A stretch of DNA of 64,000 nucleotides, taken from MWBF01 sp040772005. Lineage in GTDB: Bacteria > Chloroflexota > Anaerolineae > CG2-30-64-16. Location of the stretch: NCBI GenBank assembly GCA_040772005.1, contig JAXGYZ010000002.1, forward strand, positions 372,001 to 436,000. Direction: 5' to 3'. A model generated the notes under the pieces. That model was not told the origin of the DNA, ran no database searches, and saw only the letters and a program-made list of their open reading frames with translations. Position numbers and translations under genes: made by a program. Numbering within the stretch: the first letter of the stretch is position 1; every line of letters starts with the position of its first letter. This document shows positions 43,964-52,344 of this stretch, in pieces.

Positions 43964-43992
43964 TTGTAAATGATATCAGAATATGCTATCAT
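43964..43992 (+). promoter_or_regulatory. Promoter of hicAB
   Basis: TTGTAA and TATCAT are separated by 17 bases. The predicted start (~43999) is one base before the hicA ATG, so the transcript appears leaderless. AT-rich inverted bases around ATGATATCA could be an operator. Confidence 0.75.
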
Positions 43993-43999
43993 TCCGCCA

Positions 44000-44253
44000 A
44001 TGAACAAGCGACAACGAGAAACCCTGGACAAGATCTTCCAGACGCCTGTTCCAGCCACATTGGAATGGCGGGATATCGAGGCGCTCCTGCTGGCGTTGGG
44101 TGCCAGAACGGTGGAAGGTCGCGGTTCGCGGTGCGTTTCGAGTTGAATGGGGTTGTCGCGACATTCCATCGGCCGCATCCAGAGAAAGAGGCAAAGCTCT
44201 ATCAGGTGCGGGATGCTCGCCGTTTCTTGGAACAGGCAGGTTTCAAACCATGA
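44000..44253 (+). pseudogene. hicA: HicA-type toxin, frameshifted
   Basis: Frame 1 from the ATG encodes MNKRQRETLDKIFQTPVPATLEWRDIEALLLALGARTVEGRGSR and then meets TGA at 44144. The rest of a HicA (VRFELNGVVATFHRPHPEKEAKLYQVRDARRFLEQAGFKP) continues in the frame starting with GTG at 44131. Base 44131 would have to be read twice, so one G seems to be missing. Joined, the protein would be ~84 residues, normal for HicA, a small mRNA-cleaving toxin. The last codons overlap the hicB start. It is either a true mutation, a programmed -1 shift or a consensus error. Confidence 0.85.
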
Positions 44254-44582
44254 AGACGATGACTTATCGAGGCTATGCGGCACGTATTGAGTACAGCGAC
44301 GAAGACCAGTGCTTGGTCGGGCACATCGCGGGTATCAACGATGTAGTGGGTTTTCACGGCGACTCCGTGGCCGAATTGCGCGCCGCATTTGAGGAGGCGG
44401 TCGAGGACTATCTGGAGGCTTGCGAGAAACTGAATCGGCCACCCCAAAAGCCCTACTCCGGCAAGCTCATGCTACGCGTGTCGCCTGAAATCCATGCGGC
44501 GGTGGCGGCAGCAGCCGAAGTGAACGGAAAAAGCATCAATCAGTGGGCAACTGAGGTGTTTACTAGGGCTGTACAGGCATAG
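44250..44582 (+). CDS. hicB: HicB-type antitoxin
   Basis: This 110-residue protein has an N-terminal HicB domain (YRGYAARIEYSDEDQCLVGHIAGINDVVGFHGDSVAELRAAFEEAVEDYL) and a C-terminal ribbon-helix-helix (SGKLMLRVSPEIHAAVAAAAEVNGKSINQWATEVF) for operator binding. Its ATG overlaps the stop of the broken toxin gene. It neutralises HicA and represses the operon. It is intact while its toxin is not. Confidence 0.9.
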   Translation: MKTMTYRGYAARIEYSDEDQCLVGHIAGINDVVGFHGDSVAELRAAFEEAVEDYLEACEKLNRPPQKPYSGKLMLRVSPEIHAAVAAAAEVNGKSINQWATEVFTRAVQA

Positions 44583-44744
44583 ACGCGGCGGGTGTCGGGC
44601 AGGGCCTAACACGGGTGCGCGCGAACCGGCCGCGCTTGCCCATCAGCAAGATAAAGGATCGACGGGCCGCCATACGGGAGGATCATAATCGCTGAGGCGT
44701 CCGGATCCGCAGCACACCAACTCCGTTAAGGATTAGAAAGGGAG

Positions 44745-44782
44745 GCCCCAGGATTTCCGGTCAGGAGTCCTGGGGCTTTGCT
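44745..44782 (+). terminator. Hairpin with short T-run downstream of hicB
   Basis: GCCCCAGGA pairs with TCCTGGGGC across a 14-base loop and is followed by TTTGCTTG. It lies 160 bases after hicB and 39 bases beyond the stop of the convergent surface-protein gene, so it could stop transcription from either side. The 44583-44744 gap has nothing else I can identify. Confidence 0.5.
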
Positions 44783-44820
44783 TGCAGACGAGCGGCGACG
44801 AAAGAGGTAGATGGGCGGAA

Positions 44821-46017
44821 TCAGGTCTGCCGGTGGGTGCGGCGGAGCAGGCGGCCGCCGGCTGTGATTAGCCCAAGCACGCCGGTCGCAAGCAGCCAGA
44901 GGGGCAGGCTGCTCTCCTGAAGGGCGTGGGCGCGCGTCAGGCCGACCGCGTTGGGCCGGGCCACCGTCACCGCGACGGGATCGTGCCGCGCCAACGCGCC
45001 ATCCAGCGCGACATCCTCCAGGATATACCAGTATGTCACCCCGGCCTCGACTGCGGCATCCGTCCAGGCGTACTGGCCGCCGTCCGTCGCGCCCGGCATC
45101 TGTGCCGGTATCAGCGTGGCGTTGATGCGGGCCCACGGCCCCGCTGCTGAGGGTCCGCGGTAGATGTTGAAGCCCGCGTTCGCCACCTCGCAGACGGTTT
45201 CCCAGGTGAGCTGCACGGCAGACCCGTCGGCGTGCGCGGCCCAGGATGCCAGCGTGACCGCCTGGGGCACACATACGACTGCCTGTGCAGCCGAATTGCG
45301 CGGCGTGGGCGCACCCGTCACGAAGTCCGCCTCGTTTTGGTCTGCGTCCTGGCAGCCGGCATCCTGCCGGATGACCGCGGTCGTGTTGGATGCGCCCGGC
45401 GCCGGGCCATCCCCCTCATAGCATGGGGCGGTTGTGCCGTAGCCGACCATGTCCAGGGGTGCAATATCGCTCCGGCAGAACTCCGGGAGCGTGTTCTGGT
45501 GGTCCACAAGATAGACCATCGCATAGGAGTTGGCGATGTCCACGGTGAGGTTCGCGGCATCCGCCGGGGGCAGCGGCGCGCCGCACGGAAGCGTGCCGAC
45601 ATTGCAGCCCTTGGAGCTATAGCCTGCTGCGAGGTAGTAGCCCCCTGGAGGAATCACGCCGCTGAGGTCGAGGCGGAAGGCCGGCTTGTCCATCTGGCTG
45701 CCCCTGAAGTACTGGATGCTCCAGCCTGTGACATCGACTGCGGTCTGGCCGGCGTTGTGGAGTTCGATGAAGTCATTCTGGTAGAGGGCATTTGCCAGGC
45801 CGCCGCCTCCATAGATTTGGCTGATGCGAATCTGTGGACCGTCAGCGATGTGGGCGGGCACGCCTGTGCCGGGGGGTGCTCCAGCCACGCGCGAGGGGGC
45901 CACGCAGATGGCTAACAAGAGCACGATGATGAACGAACGGCCAACAACGAAAGGTGGCACGCGATCGCCCTGCGAGAAATGAGGGCAGGGCGCGACCGGG
46001 TGACGAACGGGCTTCAT
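44821..46017 (-). CDS. Secreted lamin-tail-domain protein with FnIII domain and C-terminal anchor
   Basis: This 398-residue protein begins with a signal segment (SFIIVLLLAICVAPSRVAGA), then a lamin-tail domain (IRISQIYGGGGLANALYQNDFIELHNAG, TGWSIQYF), an FnIII-like domain (LTWETVCEVANAGFNIYRGPSAAGPW) and a C-terminal span plus basic tail (LPLWLLATGVLGLITAGGRLLRRTHRQT). The tail looks like an exosortase- or sortase-type anchor but lacks PEP and LPxTG. AAGGAG is nine bases before the chosen ATG. A surface role is inferred. Confidence 0.82.
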   Translation of the reverse strand: MKPVRHPVAPCPHFSQGDRVPPFVVGRSFIIVLLLAICVAPSRVAGAPPGTGVPAHIADGPQIRISQIYGGGGLANALYQNDFIELHNAGQTAVDVTGWSIQYFRGSQMDKPAFRLDLSGVIPPGGYYLAAGYSSKGCNVGTLPCGAPLPPADAANLTVDIANSYAMVYLVDHQNTLPEFCRSDIAPLDMVGYGTTAPCYEGDGPAPGASNTTAVIRQDAGCQDADQNEADFVTGAPTPRNSAAQAVVCVPQAVTLASWAAHADGSAVQLTWETVCEVANAGFNIYRGPSAAGPWARINATLIPAQMPGATDGGQYAWTDAAVEAGVTYWYILEDVALDGALARHDPVAVTVARPNAVGLTRAHALQESSLPLWLLATGVLGLITAGGRLLRRTHRQT

Positions 46018-46119
46018 GGCGCAGGCTCCTTTGTCTGAGGGAGAACGATGAGGCACACGGGGGGAGCAATGTGCCCGACAACAATGGGTGATGATTCGCC
46101 GTCTGCTCGTACAGGCGGG

Positions 46120-46148
46120 ATTGTAATGAACGCGTGGGTGGCTGTCAA
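46120..46148 (-). promoter_or_regulatory. Promoter of the lamin-tail protein gene
   Basis: On the minus strand TTGACA and TACAAT are separated by 17 bases; predicted leader about 96 bases. Confidence 0.82.
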
Positions 46149-46181
46149 ATGCCGGAAGGAGTCAATGAACGTGCAGCGCGC

Positions 46182-46210
46182 TTCCCAATTGGCGGGTTCG
46201 ATGCGATAAT
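46182..46210 (+). promoter_or_regulatory. Possible promoter of the SulP gene
   Basis: TTCCCA and GATAAT are separated by 17 bases, divergent from the lamin-tail promoter. The -35 box is weak. Confidence 0.45.
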
Positions 46211-46243
46211 CGGGCCACATCACTGTTCAGAGCAGGCGTAGGC

Positions 46244-48367
46244 ATGGCGACAACTTCCTGGTATACGCTTCGCTCCGGGCTGCGACTTCTTGCGCGCCCG
46301 GTGGAAGTGCTGCGCGGCATCCGGCGCGCAGACCTGCGCCCGGACTTTATGGCGGCCCTGACGGTGACGATGGTGCTCCTGCCCCAGACGATGGCCTATG
46401 CTCTGCTGGCCGGGCTGCCGGCCGAGGTGGGCCTGTATTCCGCCATCATTGCCAGCATCGTCGGGGCCTTATGGGGCTCCTCCAACCAGCTCCAGACCGG
46501 TCCCAGCAACACTGTGGCGCTGTTGAGCCTGGCTGCATTAGCGCCCATCGCCATGCCCGGCACGCCGCCTTATCTGGTCGGGGCGAGCCTGCTGGCCCTG
46601 TTGGGTGGCATCCTGCGGTTGGTGATGGGGCTGGCGCGCCTTGGCGTGCTGGTGCGTTTTGTGTCCGACGCGGTCATCGTGGGGTTCACCGCAGGCGCGG
46701 GTATGCTCATCGTCTTCAACCAGGTCGCCGAACTGTTGCGGCTGGATTTGCCGCGCAGCTCCGGGCCAATTCAGACGCTGCAATTGGTCCTGCCTCGGCT
46801 GGAGGACGCCCACCCGCCCAGCCTGGCCTTGGGCCTGGCTGCCATTGTGATCATCGTGCTGCTCAAGCGGCTGGACCGCCGGCTGCCGGGACCATTGATC
46901 GCGATTGTAGTAGGCGCGCTGGCAACCGCCCTGTTTGCGCTGGACGTCCGAGTGGTCGGCAGCCTGCCGCGCGGCTTCCCTCCGTTCAGCATTCCGCCCG
47001 TGATGGACCTGGAGCTTGTCGGTGCGCTGTCTATGGCCGCACTCTCCATCACTGCCATCGGCCTGGTCGAGGCCATCTCGAACGCGCGCTCCATCGCCAG
47101 CCACACCGGTCAACGGCTGGACAGCAACCAGGAGTTCGTGGGACAGGGGCTGGCTAACATCGCCGTCGGGCTTTTTTCCGGCTGCCCTGTCACCGGCTCG
47201 TTCGGTCGCTCCATGCTCAACCTGCAAGCCGGGGCGCGTACGCCGATGGCGAACGTCTTCACCGGCCTGCTGGTCGCAGTTATCATGCTCGGCCTGGGGT
47301 CGCTGGCCGCCTATATCCCAATGGCATCGCTCGCCGGTGTGCTGTTCGTGACAGCCGCGAATCTCATCGACCGCAAGGAAATGGTGCGCATCTGGCGCGG
47401 GGGCGGGGCGGACCGGCTGACGATGATGGTCACGCTGCTGGCGACCCTGACGCTGCCGTTGCAATTTGCCGTGCTCGCAGGCATCCTCATGTCGCTGGGC
47501 GCGTATCTGTTGCGCACCAGCACCCCGCGCGTCCGTACGGTGCTGCCGTCGGACGGGTTCCGCCACTTCGAGCATCAGCCTGAAGCGCCGCCGTGTCCGC
47601 AGTTGAGCATCACCGAGATCCTGGGCGATCTGTACTTCGGCGCGGTGCAGCACGTGGACGAGGCGGTGTATCAGAATCTGGTCAACAACCCGAGCCAGCG
47701 CTTCCTGCTGCTGCGCATGCACAGCGTCCACAATTGCGATATCAGCGGCATCCATGCGCTGGAGTCGATCGTGCGCAACTATCGTGAGGCGGGCGGGGAT
47801 GTCTACATGTCGCGGGTCCGGCTGCCAGTGTTCCAGGAGATGACCGCGTCCGGGTTCCTGGACTACCTGGGCCGCGACCATCTGCTCGACGAAGATGTTG
47901 CCGTTGGCTACATCTTCCACCACGTGCTCGACCCGGCGATCTGCATCTACGAGTGCCCGGTCAGGGCTTTTCGCGAGTGCCAGAATCTGCCCAAGCAGCT
48001 ACCCGATGTTGATATGGGCAACGGCGTTCATACCGTGCGGCCCACGGTGCCGCCGCCGGTCATTGAGCCCCTCGCCCTATGGCAGGCGCTGCGGAGCGAT
48101 GCACCGCCCGTGGTTATCGATGTGCGGGAGCCGCGCGAGTTCAGGCAGGGCCGTGTGCCGGGCAGCCAGTCGATTCCTCTGCCCGACCTGCTTGCGGATC
48201 CCGGCCAGGTCCCGGGCGACCGATCCGTGGTGTTCGTGTGTCGCGGCGGGCGGCGCAGCGCCCGCGCCGCAGCCGCGCTGCTGGCTGGCGGGCACAAGGA
48301 TGTTGCGGCCTTGCGCGGCGGCATGTTGGCCTGGGAGGCCGCGAATCTACTGGAGGCCATGGGATGA
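46244..48367 (+). CDS. SulP anion transporter with STAS and C-terminal rhodanese domains
   Basis: The protein has 707 residues. Residues ~25-430 form the SulP/SLC26 membrane domain (LPQTMAYALLAGLPAEVGLYSA, QTGPSNTVALL). Residues ~445-560 form a STAS domain (HSVHNCDISGIHALESIVRNY). Residues ~605-705 form a rhodanese domain (PPVVIDVREPREFRQGRVPGS) with active-site loop CRGGRRS. A CPVRAFRECQNLPK segment with two Cys joins STAS to rhodanese. It probably imports sulfate or another anion; the rhodanese suggests sulfane-sulfur handling or sensing. The stop overlaps the next ATG by three bases. Confidence 0.88.
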   Translation: MATTSWYTLRSGLRLLARPVEVLRGIRRADLRPDFMAALTVTMVLLPQTMAYALLAGLPAEVGLYSAIIASIVGALWGSSNQLQTGPSNTVALLSLAALAPIAMPGTPPYLVGASLLALLGGILRLVMGLARLGVLVRFVSDAVIVGFTAGAGMLIVFNQVAELLRLDLPRSSGPIQTLQLVLPRLEDAHPPSLALGLAAIVIIVLLKRLDRRLPGPLIAIVVGALATALFALDVRVVGSLPRGFPPFSIPPVMDLELVGALSMAALSITAIGLVEAISNARSIASHTGQRLDSNQEFVGQGLANIAVGLFSGCPVTGSFGRSMLNLQAGARTPMANVFTGLLVAVIMLGLGSLAAYIPMASLAGVLFVTAANLIDRKEMVRIWRGGGADRLTMMVTLLATLTLPLQFAVLAGILMSLGAYLLRTSTPRVRTVLPSDGFRHFEHQPEAPPCPQLSITEILGDLYFGAVQHVDEAVYQNLVNNPSQRFLLLRMHSVHNCDISGIHALESIVRNYREAGGDVYMSRVRLPVFQEMTASGFLDYLGRDHLLDEDVAVGYIFHHVLDPAICIYECPVRAFRECQNLPKQLPDVDMGNGVHTVRPTVPPPVIEPLALWQALRSDAPPVVIDVREPREFRQGRVPGSQSIPLPDLLADPGQVPGDRSVVFVCRGGRRSARAAAALLAGGHKDVAALRGGMLAWEAANLLEAMG

Positions 48368-49338
48368 ACACGCCCCACGTACTGCCGTCCAACATGGGCT
48401 TGGACCTGGTGCGCGCCACGGAGATGGCCGCGTTGAGCGCCGGGCGTTGGTCCGGCCTGGGCCGGCCTGAAGAGGCCGAACGCGCTGCCACGGATGCCAT
48501 GCGTCGCGCGTTGAACCTGATTCACATGGATGGCATCCTGTGCCAGGGCGAGGAAAGCCGGCGCGGCGGCGAGGCCATGTTCGCCACCGGCGAGCATCTG
48601 GGTGACAGACAGGGGCCGGCGGTCGATGTACTGGCCGATGCGCTGGAGGGCGGTCGCCTGCTGGCCGGGGGCTATCCCGGCGCGCTCTCTGCGGTGGCCG
48701 TCGCCCCGCGCGGCGCCATCTGGACTCCACGCGGGATGCCCTACATGGAGAAGATTGTGACCAATGCCGAGGTCGGGGCCGCGCTGGTGCCGGAGTGCAT
48801 GGACGCGCCCGCGGCCTGGACGCTGGCACTGGTGGCGCGTGCCAAGCACAAGGAAGTGCGTGACCTGGTGGTGTTCGTGCTGGACCGGCCCCGCCATGCC
48901 GACCTCGTTGCAGAGATACGCGCCGCGGGCGCGCACGTGCTGCTGCGCGCCGGCGGGGATGTGGCGGGTGCGTTGATGGCCTGTCTGCGCGGGGGGAAAG
49001 TCGATTTGCTCATGGGTACGGGCGGCGTGCCGCAGGGGTTGATGGCCGCCTGTGCCGTCAAGGCTGCGCGCGGCGCGATGCTGGGGCGGCTATCGGCCAG
49101 AACAGCCACGGAGGCCGCGGCCCTGCGCGCCGCGGACCCCGATGCCCGGCGCATCCGCACGGCGGACGAACTCGTGAGCGGCCCATATGCCTTTTTCGTC
49201 GCCACGGGCATTACCGACAGCCCGCTGCTCAGCGGCGTGCGCTATCACGGGCCGAACGCCGAGTCCAACTCCATCATTCTGCGCGCGGAGACGGGCATCC
49301 GCCGGACAATTGTCACGGAGCATTGGCTGGCCGAGTGA
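48364..49338 (+). CDS. Divergent GlpX-family (class II FBPase-like) protein
   Basis: This 324-residue protein is clearly GlpX-fold: LVRATEMAALSAGRW, NAMRR-like helix, MDGILCQGEE, GPAVDVLADALEGG, GGVPQGLMAACAVKA and FFVATGITDSPLLSGVRY. Compared with E. coli GlpX, GEGE-x-DEAPM is replaced by GEESRRGGEAM and DPIEGT by DALEGG, so the catalytic Thr (T90 in E. coli) is Gly and parts of the metal site are changed. It may not be a fructose-1,6-bisphosphatase. It is coupled to the SulP-rhodanese gene by an ATGA-type overlap, an unexpected partner. Confidence 0.8.
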   Translation: MNTPHVLPSNMGLDLVRATEMAALSAGRWSGLGRPEEAERAATDAMRRALNLIHMDGILCQGEESRRGGEAMFATGEHLGDRQGPAVDVLADALEGGRLLAGGYPGALSAVAVAPRGAIWTPRGMPYMEKIVTNAEVGAALVPECMDAPAAWTLALVARAKHKEVRDLVVFVLDRPRHADLVAEIRAAGAHVLLRAGGDVAGALMACLRGGKVDLLMGTGGVPQGLMAACAVKAARGAMLGRLSARTATEAAALRAADPDARRIRTADELVSGPYAFFVATGITDSPLLSGVRYHGPNAESNSIILRAETGIRRTIVTEHWLAE

Positions 49339-49353
49339 GGGCGCGGTGTGACG

Positions 49354-50016
49354 TCACATCCCTGCCAGCGACCTGACGCCCACCGTCGCAAAGTACACTC
49401 CGAACCCCAACAGAAACACGCCGCAGCCCAGCAGCACGGCGCGGTAGCCGCGCTCACCGAACAGCCGCCGCCCGGACCCCACCAGCAGGCTCAACCCGCC
49501 CAGCCAGCCCAGGTCGGTCAGCCAGTGCGTCAGCGCCAGGCCGCCCACCGCAAAGGCGCTGCCGTTCAGCGCGGTGACGCGGGCGAGGTAGCTCGCGCCG
49601 AGCGTGGCCCACCAGAGCGACCAGTAGGGATTCGTCACGGTGAAGATGACCCCGCCGGGGATGTGGCCGAAGCGCAGCGCGGCAGGCGCGGGCGCGGCGG
49701 CTGCCGCGGCGAGCGAGAGCTGCCCGCGGAGCGTGCCCGCGACCAGGCCGTAGCCCAGCCACAGCAGCACGAGGCTGCCGGTCAGCGCGACCAGCCCGCC
49801 CACGAGAGGGCGTTGGAGCCACGCGCCCAGCCCATACGCGATGGCAAACGCCAGCGGAATCTCGACCAGCCCGTGGCCCAAGGCCAGCCCCGTGCCTGCC
49901 CAGCGGCCCGCCCGCACGCCCTCGCTGATCGCCAGCGCGGTCAGCGGGCCGGGCGACAGCGCGCCGGAGAGGCTGATGAGCATGAAGGTGGCGTAGAGCG
50001 GGAGCAGGTCAAGCAT
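49354..50016 (-). CDS. LysE/RhtB-family exporter
   Basis: This 220-residue membrane protein has about six spans with the family start LSLSGALSPGPLTALAISEGVRAGR (conserved PGP) and HGLVEIPLAF. LysE proteins export amino acids or other small solutes. It starts inside the end of the amidohydrolase gene (8-base overlap), so the two are coupled. Its stop faces glpX with a 15-base gap. Confidence 0.85.
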   Translation of the reverse strand: MLDLLPLYATFMLISLSGALSPGPLTALAISEGVRAGRWAGTGLALGHGLVEIPLAFAIAYGLGAWLQRPLVGGLVALTGSLVLLWLGYGLVAGTLRGQLSLAAAAAAPAPAALRFGHIPGGVIFTVTNPYWSLWWATLGASYLARVTALNGSAFAVGGLALTHWLTDLGWLGGLSLLVGSGRRLFGERGYRAVLLGCGVFLLGFGVYFATVGVRSLAGM

Positions 50017-51193
50017 GTGAGAGATAGCGCACCGCAGCGGTGGTCAGCAGGGCGACGCCCAGCGGCAGTACGCGCTCATCGAAGTCGAAGCGCGGGTTGT
50101 GATGCGGTGCATCCAGTCCCAGTTCCGAATTGGCGGAACCTACCAGCATGAAGCACGCGGGCACGCGGCGGGCGAACTCCGAGAAGTCCTCCGACACCAT
50201 CAACGGCGGATGCCAGCCGACCGCATGCGCACCGGCTACCTGGAGTGCCGCGTTGCGCGCAATCTCCGCGATGGTGGGATCGTTGACCACGGCCTGCGTG
50301 ACGCTCTGGATTTCGAGCTCGTAGCGCGCGCCCATGCCGTTGGTGATGCCGTCCAGGAGGACCTGCAGCCGCGTCAGCACGGTCTCACGGACCGCCGGCG
50401 CGAAGGTGCGGATGGTGCCGAGCATTGCGACGGTCTCCGCGATCACGTTGAACGTCGTGCCGCCGCGGATGCTCCCGATGGTCAGCACCGCGGTCTCCTG
50501 CGGGTTGACGTTGCGGCTGACGATGGTTTGCAGCGCGGAGAGCACCTGGCCGGCGACGGCGATTGCATCCACGGCCTCATGCGGCTGCGCGCCGTGACCG
50601 CCCTTGCCGCGAATGACGATCTTAAGAACGTCTGCCGCAGCCATCAGCGGCCCGGCCTGCGCGACCACCCGGCCCAGGGGCAGCGAATTCCACACGTGTA
50701 GCCCGAACGCGGCATCGGGCACGGGATCGGCCAGCGCGCCATCCGCGACCATCGCGGCGGCCCCGCCGTCGCCTTCCTCCGCCGGCTGAAAGACGAAGAG
50801 GACGCGGCCCGGCAGTTCCGCGGCGTGACGTGCCAGCAGCGTGGCTGCGCCCAGGCCCACGGCCACATGCCCGTCATGGCCGCACGCGTGCATCACACCC
50901 GGCACCTGGGATGCATAGGGCGCGTCGCTGATCTCCTGGATGGGCAGCGCATCCATGTCTGCGCGGAGCATGACCGTGGGGCCGGGCCGGCCGCCGTGCA
51001 GGAGCGCCACGACGCCGGTCTGGCCGACGCCGGTGCGGACCTCGTAGCCCAGCTCGCCCAGGGTCTGCGCGACGATGCCCGCGGTGCGATGCACCGCGAA
51101 CCGCAGTTCGGGGTGCTGGTGCAGGTCGCGGCGCCACGCGATGAGCTGAGAGCGCAGGCCCTCGGCCTCGCCGGTGAAATCGATCTCGTGCAT
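50009..51193 (-). CDS. M20-family amidohydrolase (N-acyl amino acid hydrolase type)
   Basis: This 394-residue zinc peptidase-like enzyme of the IAA-amino-acid hydrolase/hippurate hydrolase branch has metal motif MHACGHDGHVAVGLGAA, then FQPAEEGDGGAAAMV, a dimerisation domain (IRGKGGHGAQPHEAVDAI) and C-terminal PLMVSEDFSEFARRVP and NPRFDFDERVLP. It cleaves amide-linked amino acids. The ATG follows GGGAG. Coupling to a LysE exporter suggests that a product is pumped out. Confidence 0.9.
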   Translation of the reverse strand: MHEIDFTGEAEGLRSQLIAWRRDLHQHPELRFAVHRTAGIVAQTLGELGYEVRTGVGQTGVVALLHGGRPGPTVMLRADMDALPIQEISDAPYASQVPGVMHACGHDGHVAVGLGAATLLARHAAELPGRVLFVFQPAEEGDGGAAAMVADGALADPVPDAAFGLHVWNSLPLGRVVAQAGPLMAAADVLKIVIRGKGGHGAQPHEAVDAIAVAGQVLSALQTIVSRNVNPQETAVLTIGSIRGGTTFNVIAETVAMLGTIRTFAPAVRETVLTRLQVLLDGITNGMGARYELEIQSVTQAVVNDPTIAEIARNAALQVAGAHAVGWHPPLMVSEDFSEFARRVPACFMLVGSANSELGLDAPHHNPRFDFDERVLPLGVALLTTAAVRYLSHA

Positions 51194-51251
51194 GGAAGCT
51201 CCCGCCGGTAAATCACTGGAGACGCGCCGGGGCGTCTCTACGTACTTGGAT

Positions 51252-51773
51252 TCACGATTCCTGACTGCCGCCGTAGGACCAGGGACTTGACCACAAGACC
51301 ATCGGTTCTCCCTGGCGACGCACGCCCGCGCCGGTCACTTCACCCAGCATGAGCATGTGGTCGCCCGGCGAGGCCGGCTCATCAGCCAGGCGGCATTCGA
51401 TCCAGCCCAGGGCTTCGGTGAGCAGGGGGCAATGGCTCTCGGTCATGCGAAACGCCTGGCCGCCCATCGCCGCCGTCTCCTCGTTGTCAGAATGGTGAGT
51501 AAAGAAGGTGGCCGCGATGTCTGGTTGATCGCTGGCAAGGATGTTGAGGGCAAAGCGCCGGCCTTTGCGCACAGCATGGGCCAGCCGCGAATTACGACGC
51601 AAGGCGACCAGCACGAGCGCAGGCTGGATAGACACCTGCATGGCCCAGGTGATGGTGGCCGCGTGGATGACCTCCTGGTGGCAGGCTGTCAGCACATACA
51701 CGCCGTTGGAAAGCAGGCGCAGTGCATCGGTACGTACATCGGTCGGGGGTTGTATGTCGGGCTTCACTGTCAC
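51252..51773 (-). CDS. Flavin reductase-like FMN-binding protein A
   Basis: This 173-residue split-barrel protein of the flavin reductase family has LLSNGVYVLTACH, ATITWAMQVSIQPALVLVALRRNS and SHCPLLTEALGWIECRL. It is a diverged paralogue of the next protein and is encoded 44 bases after it. Members reduce or carry FMN, often with a partner oxygenase or in flavoredoxin-type electron transfer. The partner is unknown. Confidence 0.82.
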   Translation of the reverse strand: MTVKPDIQPPTDVRTDALRLLSNGVYVLTACHQEVIHAATITWAMQVSIQPALVLVALRRNSRLAHAVRKGRRFALNILASDQPDIAATFFTHHSDNEETAAMGGQAFRMTESHCPLLTEALGWIECRLADEPASPGDHMLMLGEVTGAGVRRQGEPMVLWSSPWSYGGSQES

Positions 51774-51817
51774 ACCTCCCTTCGGCTGGAAAGAGACTGC
51801 TCGCGCTCAGTAGATGA

Positions 51818-52303
51818 TTAACCGCCGTAGTGCCACATGGTATCGTGCAGCGCCAACGCCTGCGCGCCGGGCGCCTGGATATCACCATCAAGGATACGGG
51901 CGATGAAGATGCCGTGGTCGCCCTGACCATTGGCTTCTTCGACAACCTCACACTCCAGCCAGGCAATTGCCGTGCCGAGCAGCGGCACACCGCGCGGCGT
52001 CAGGTTGTAGCGAAAGCCCGCGATCTGCTCTGCGTTGCTTTGTGAGACCCGGAAGAAAGCCCGCGCAAAATCCGTCTGCTCCTGGCCGACGACGTGCAGG
52101 CCGAACTGCTGCGCCGCGCGGACAGCCTCATAGATGGCGGTGCCTTTGCGCAGGCCAATCGCTACCAGCTTGGGTTCGAACGACGCTTGCATCACCCAAC
52201 TGACGGTCGCGGCGCGCGGCCCATCCGGGCCGGCGCTGGTGACGACAAACAGACCGTAGTTGAACAGACGCAGGATATTCCGGATGGTTTCGCCTTCAGC
52301 CAT
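51818..52303 (-). CDS. Flavin reductase-like FMN-binding protein B
   Basis: This 161-residue split-barrel protein has LFNYGLFVVTSAGPDGPRAATVSWVMQASFEPKLVAIGLRKGT and RGVPLLGTAIAWLECEVVEEANGQGDHGIFIARI. It is paralogous to the adjacent gene, sharing the WxMQxSxxPxLVxxxLR block. The tandem pair may form a heterodimer or act on different partners. Gene order suggests co-expression with the upstream DUF1786 gene. Confidence 0.82.
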   Translation of the reverse strand: MAEGETIRNILRLFNYGLFVVTSAGPDGPRAATVSWVMQASFEPKLVAIGLRKGTAIYEAVRAAQQFGLHVVGQEQTDFARAFFRVSQSNAEQIAGFRYNLTPRGVPLLGTAIAWLECEVVEEANGQGDHGIFIARILDGDIQAPGAQALALHDTMWHYGG

Positions 52304-52344
52304 AACAGTCTCCCCTCAGGCGTATTCTGCTAGTTGAGTGCATT

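Noticed and set aside
44583..44744. Possible riboswitch or small RNA between hicB and the surface-protein gene
   Set aside because: No conserved riboswitch core was found by eye; only the downstream hairpin is convincing. An Rfam search would decide.
44726..45274. 182-codon frame on the minus strand
   Set aside because: Overlaps the lamin-tail gene in another frame and lacks any domain.
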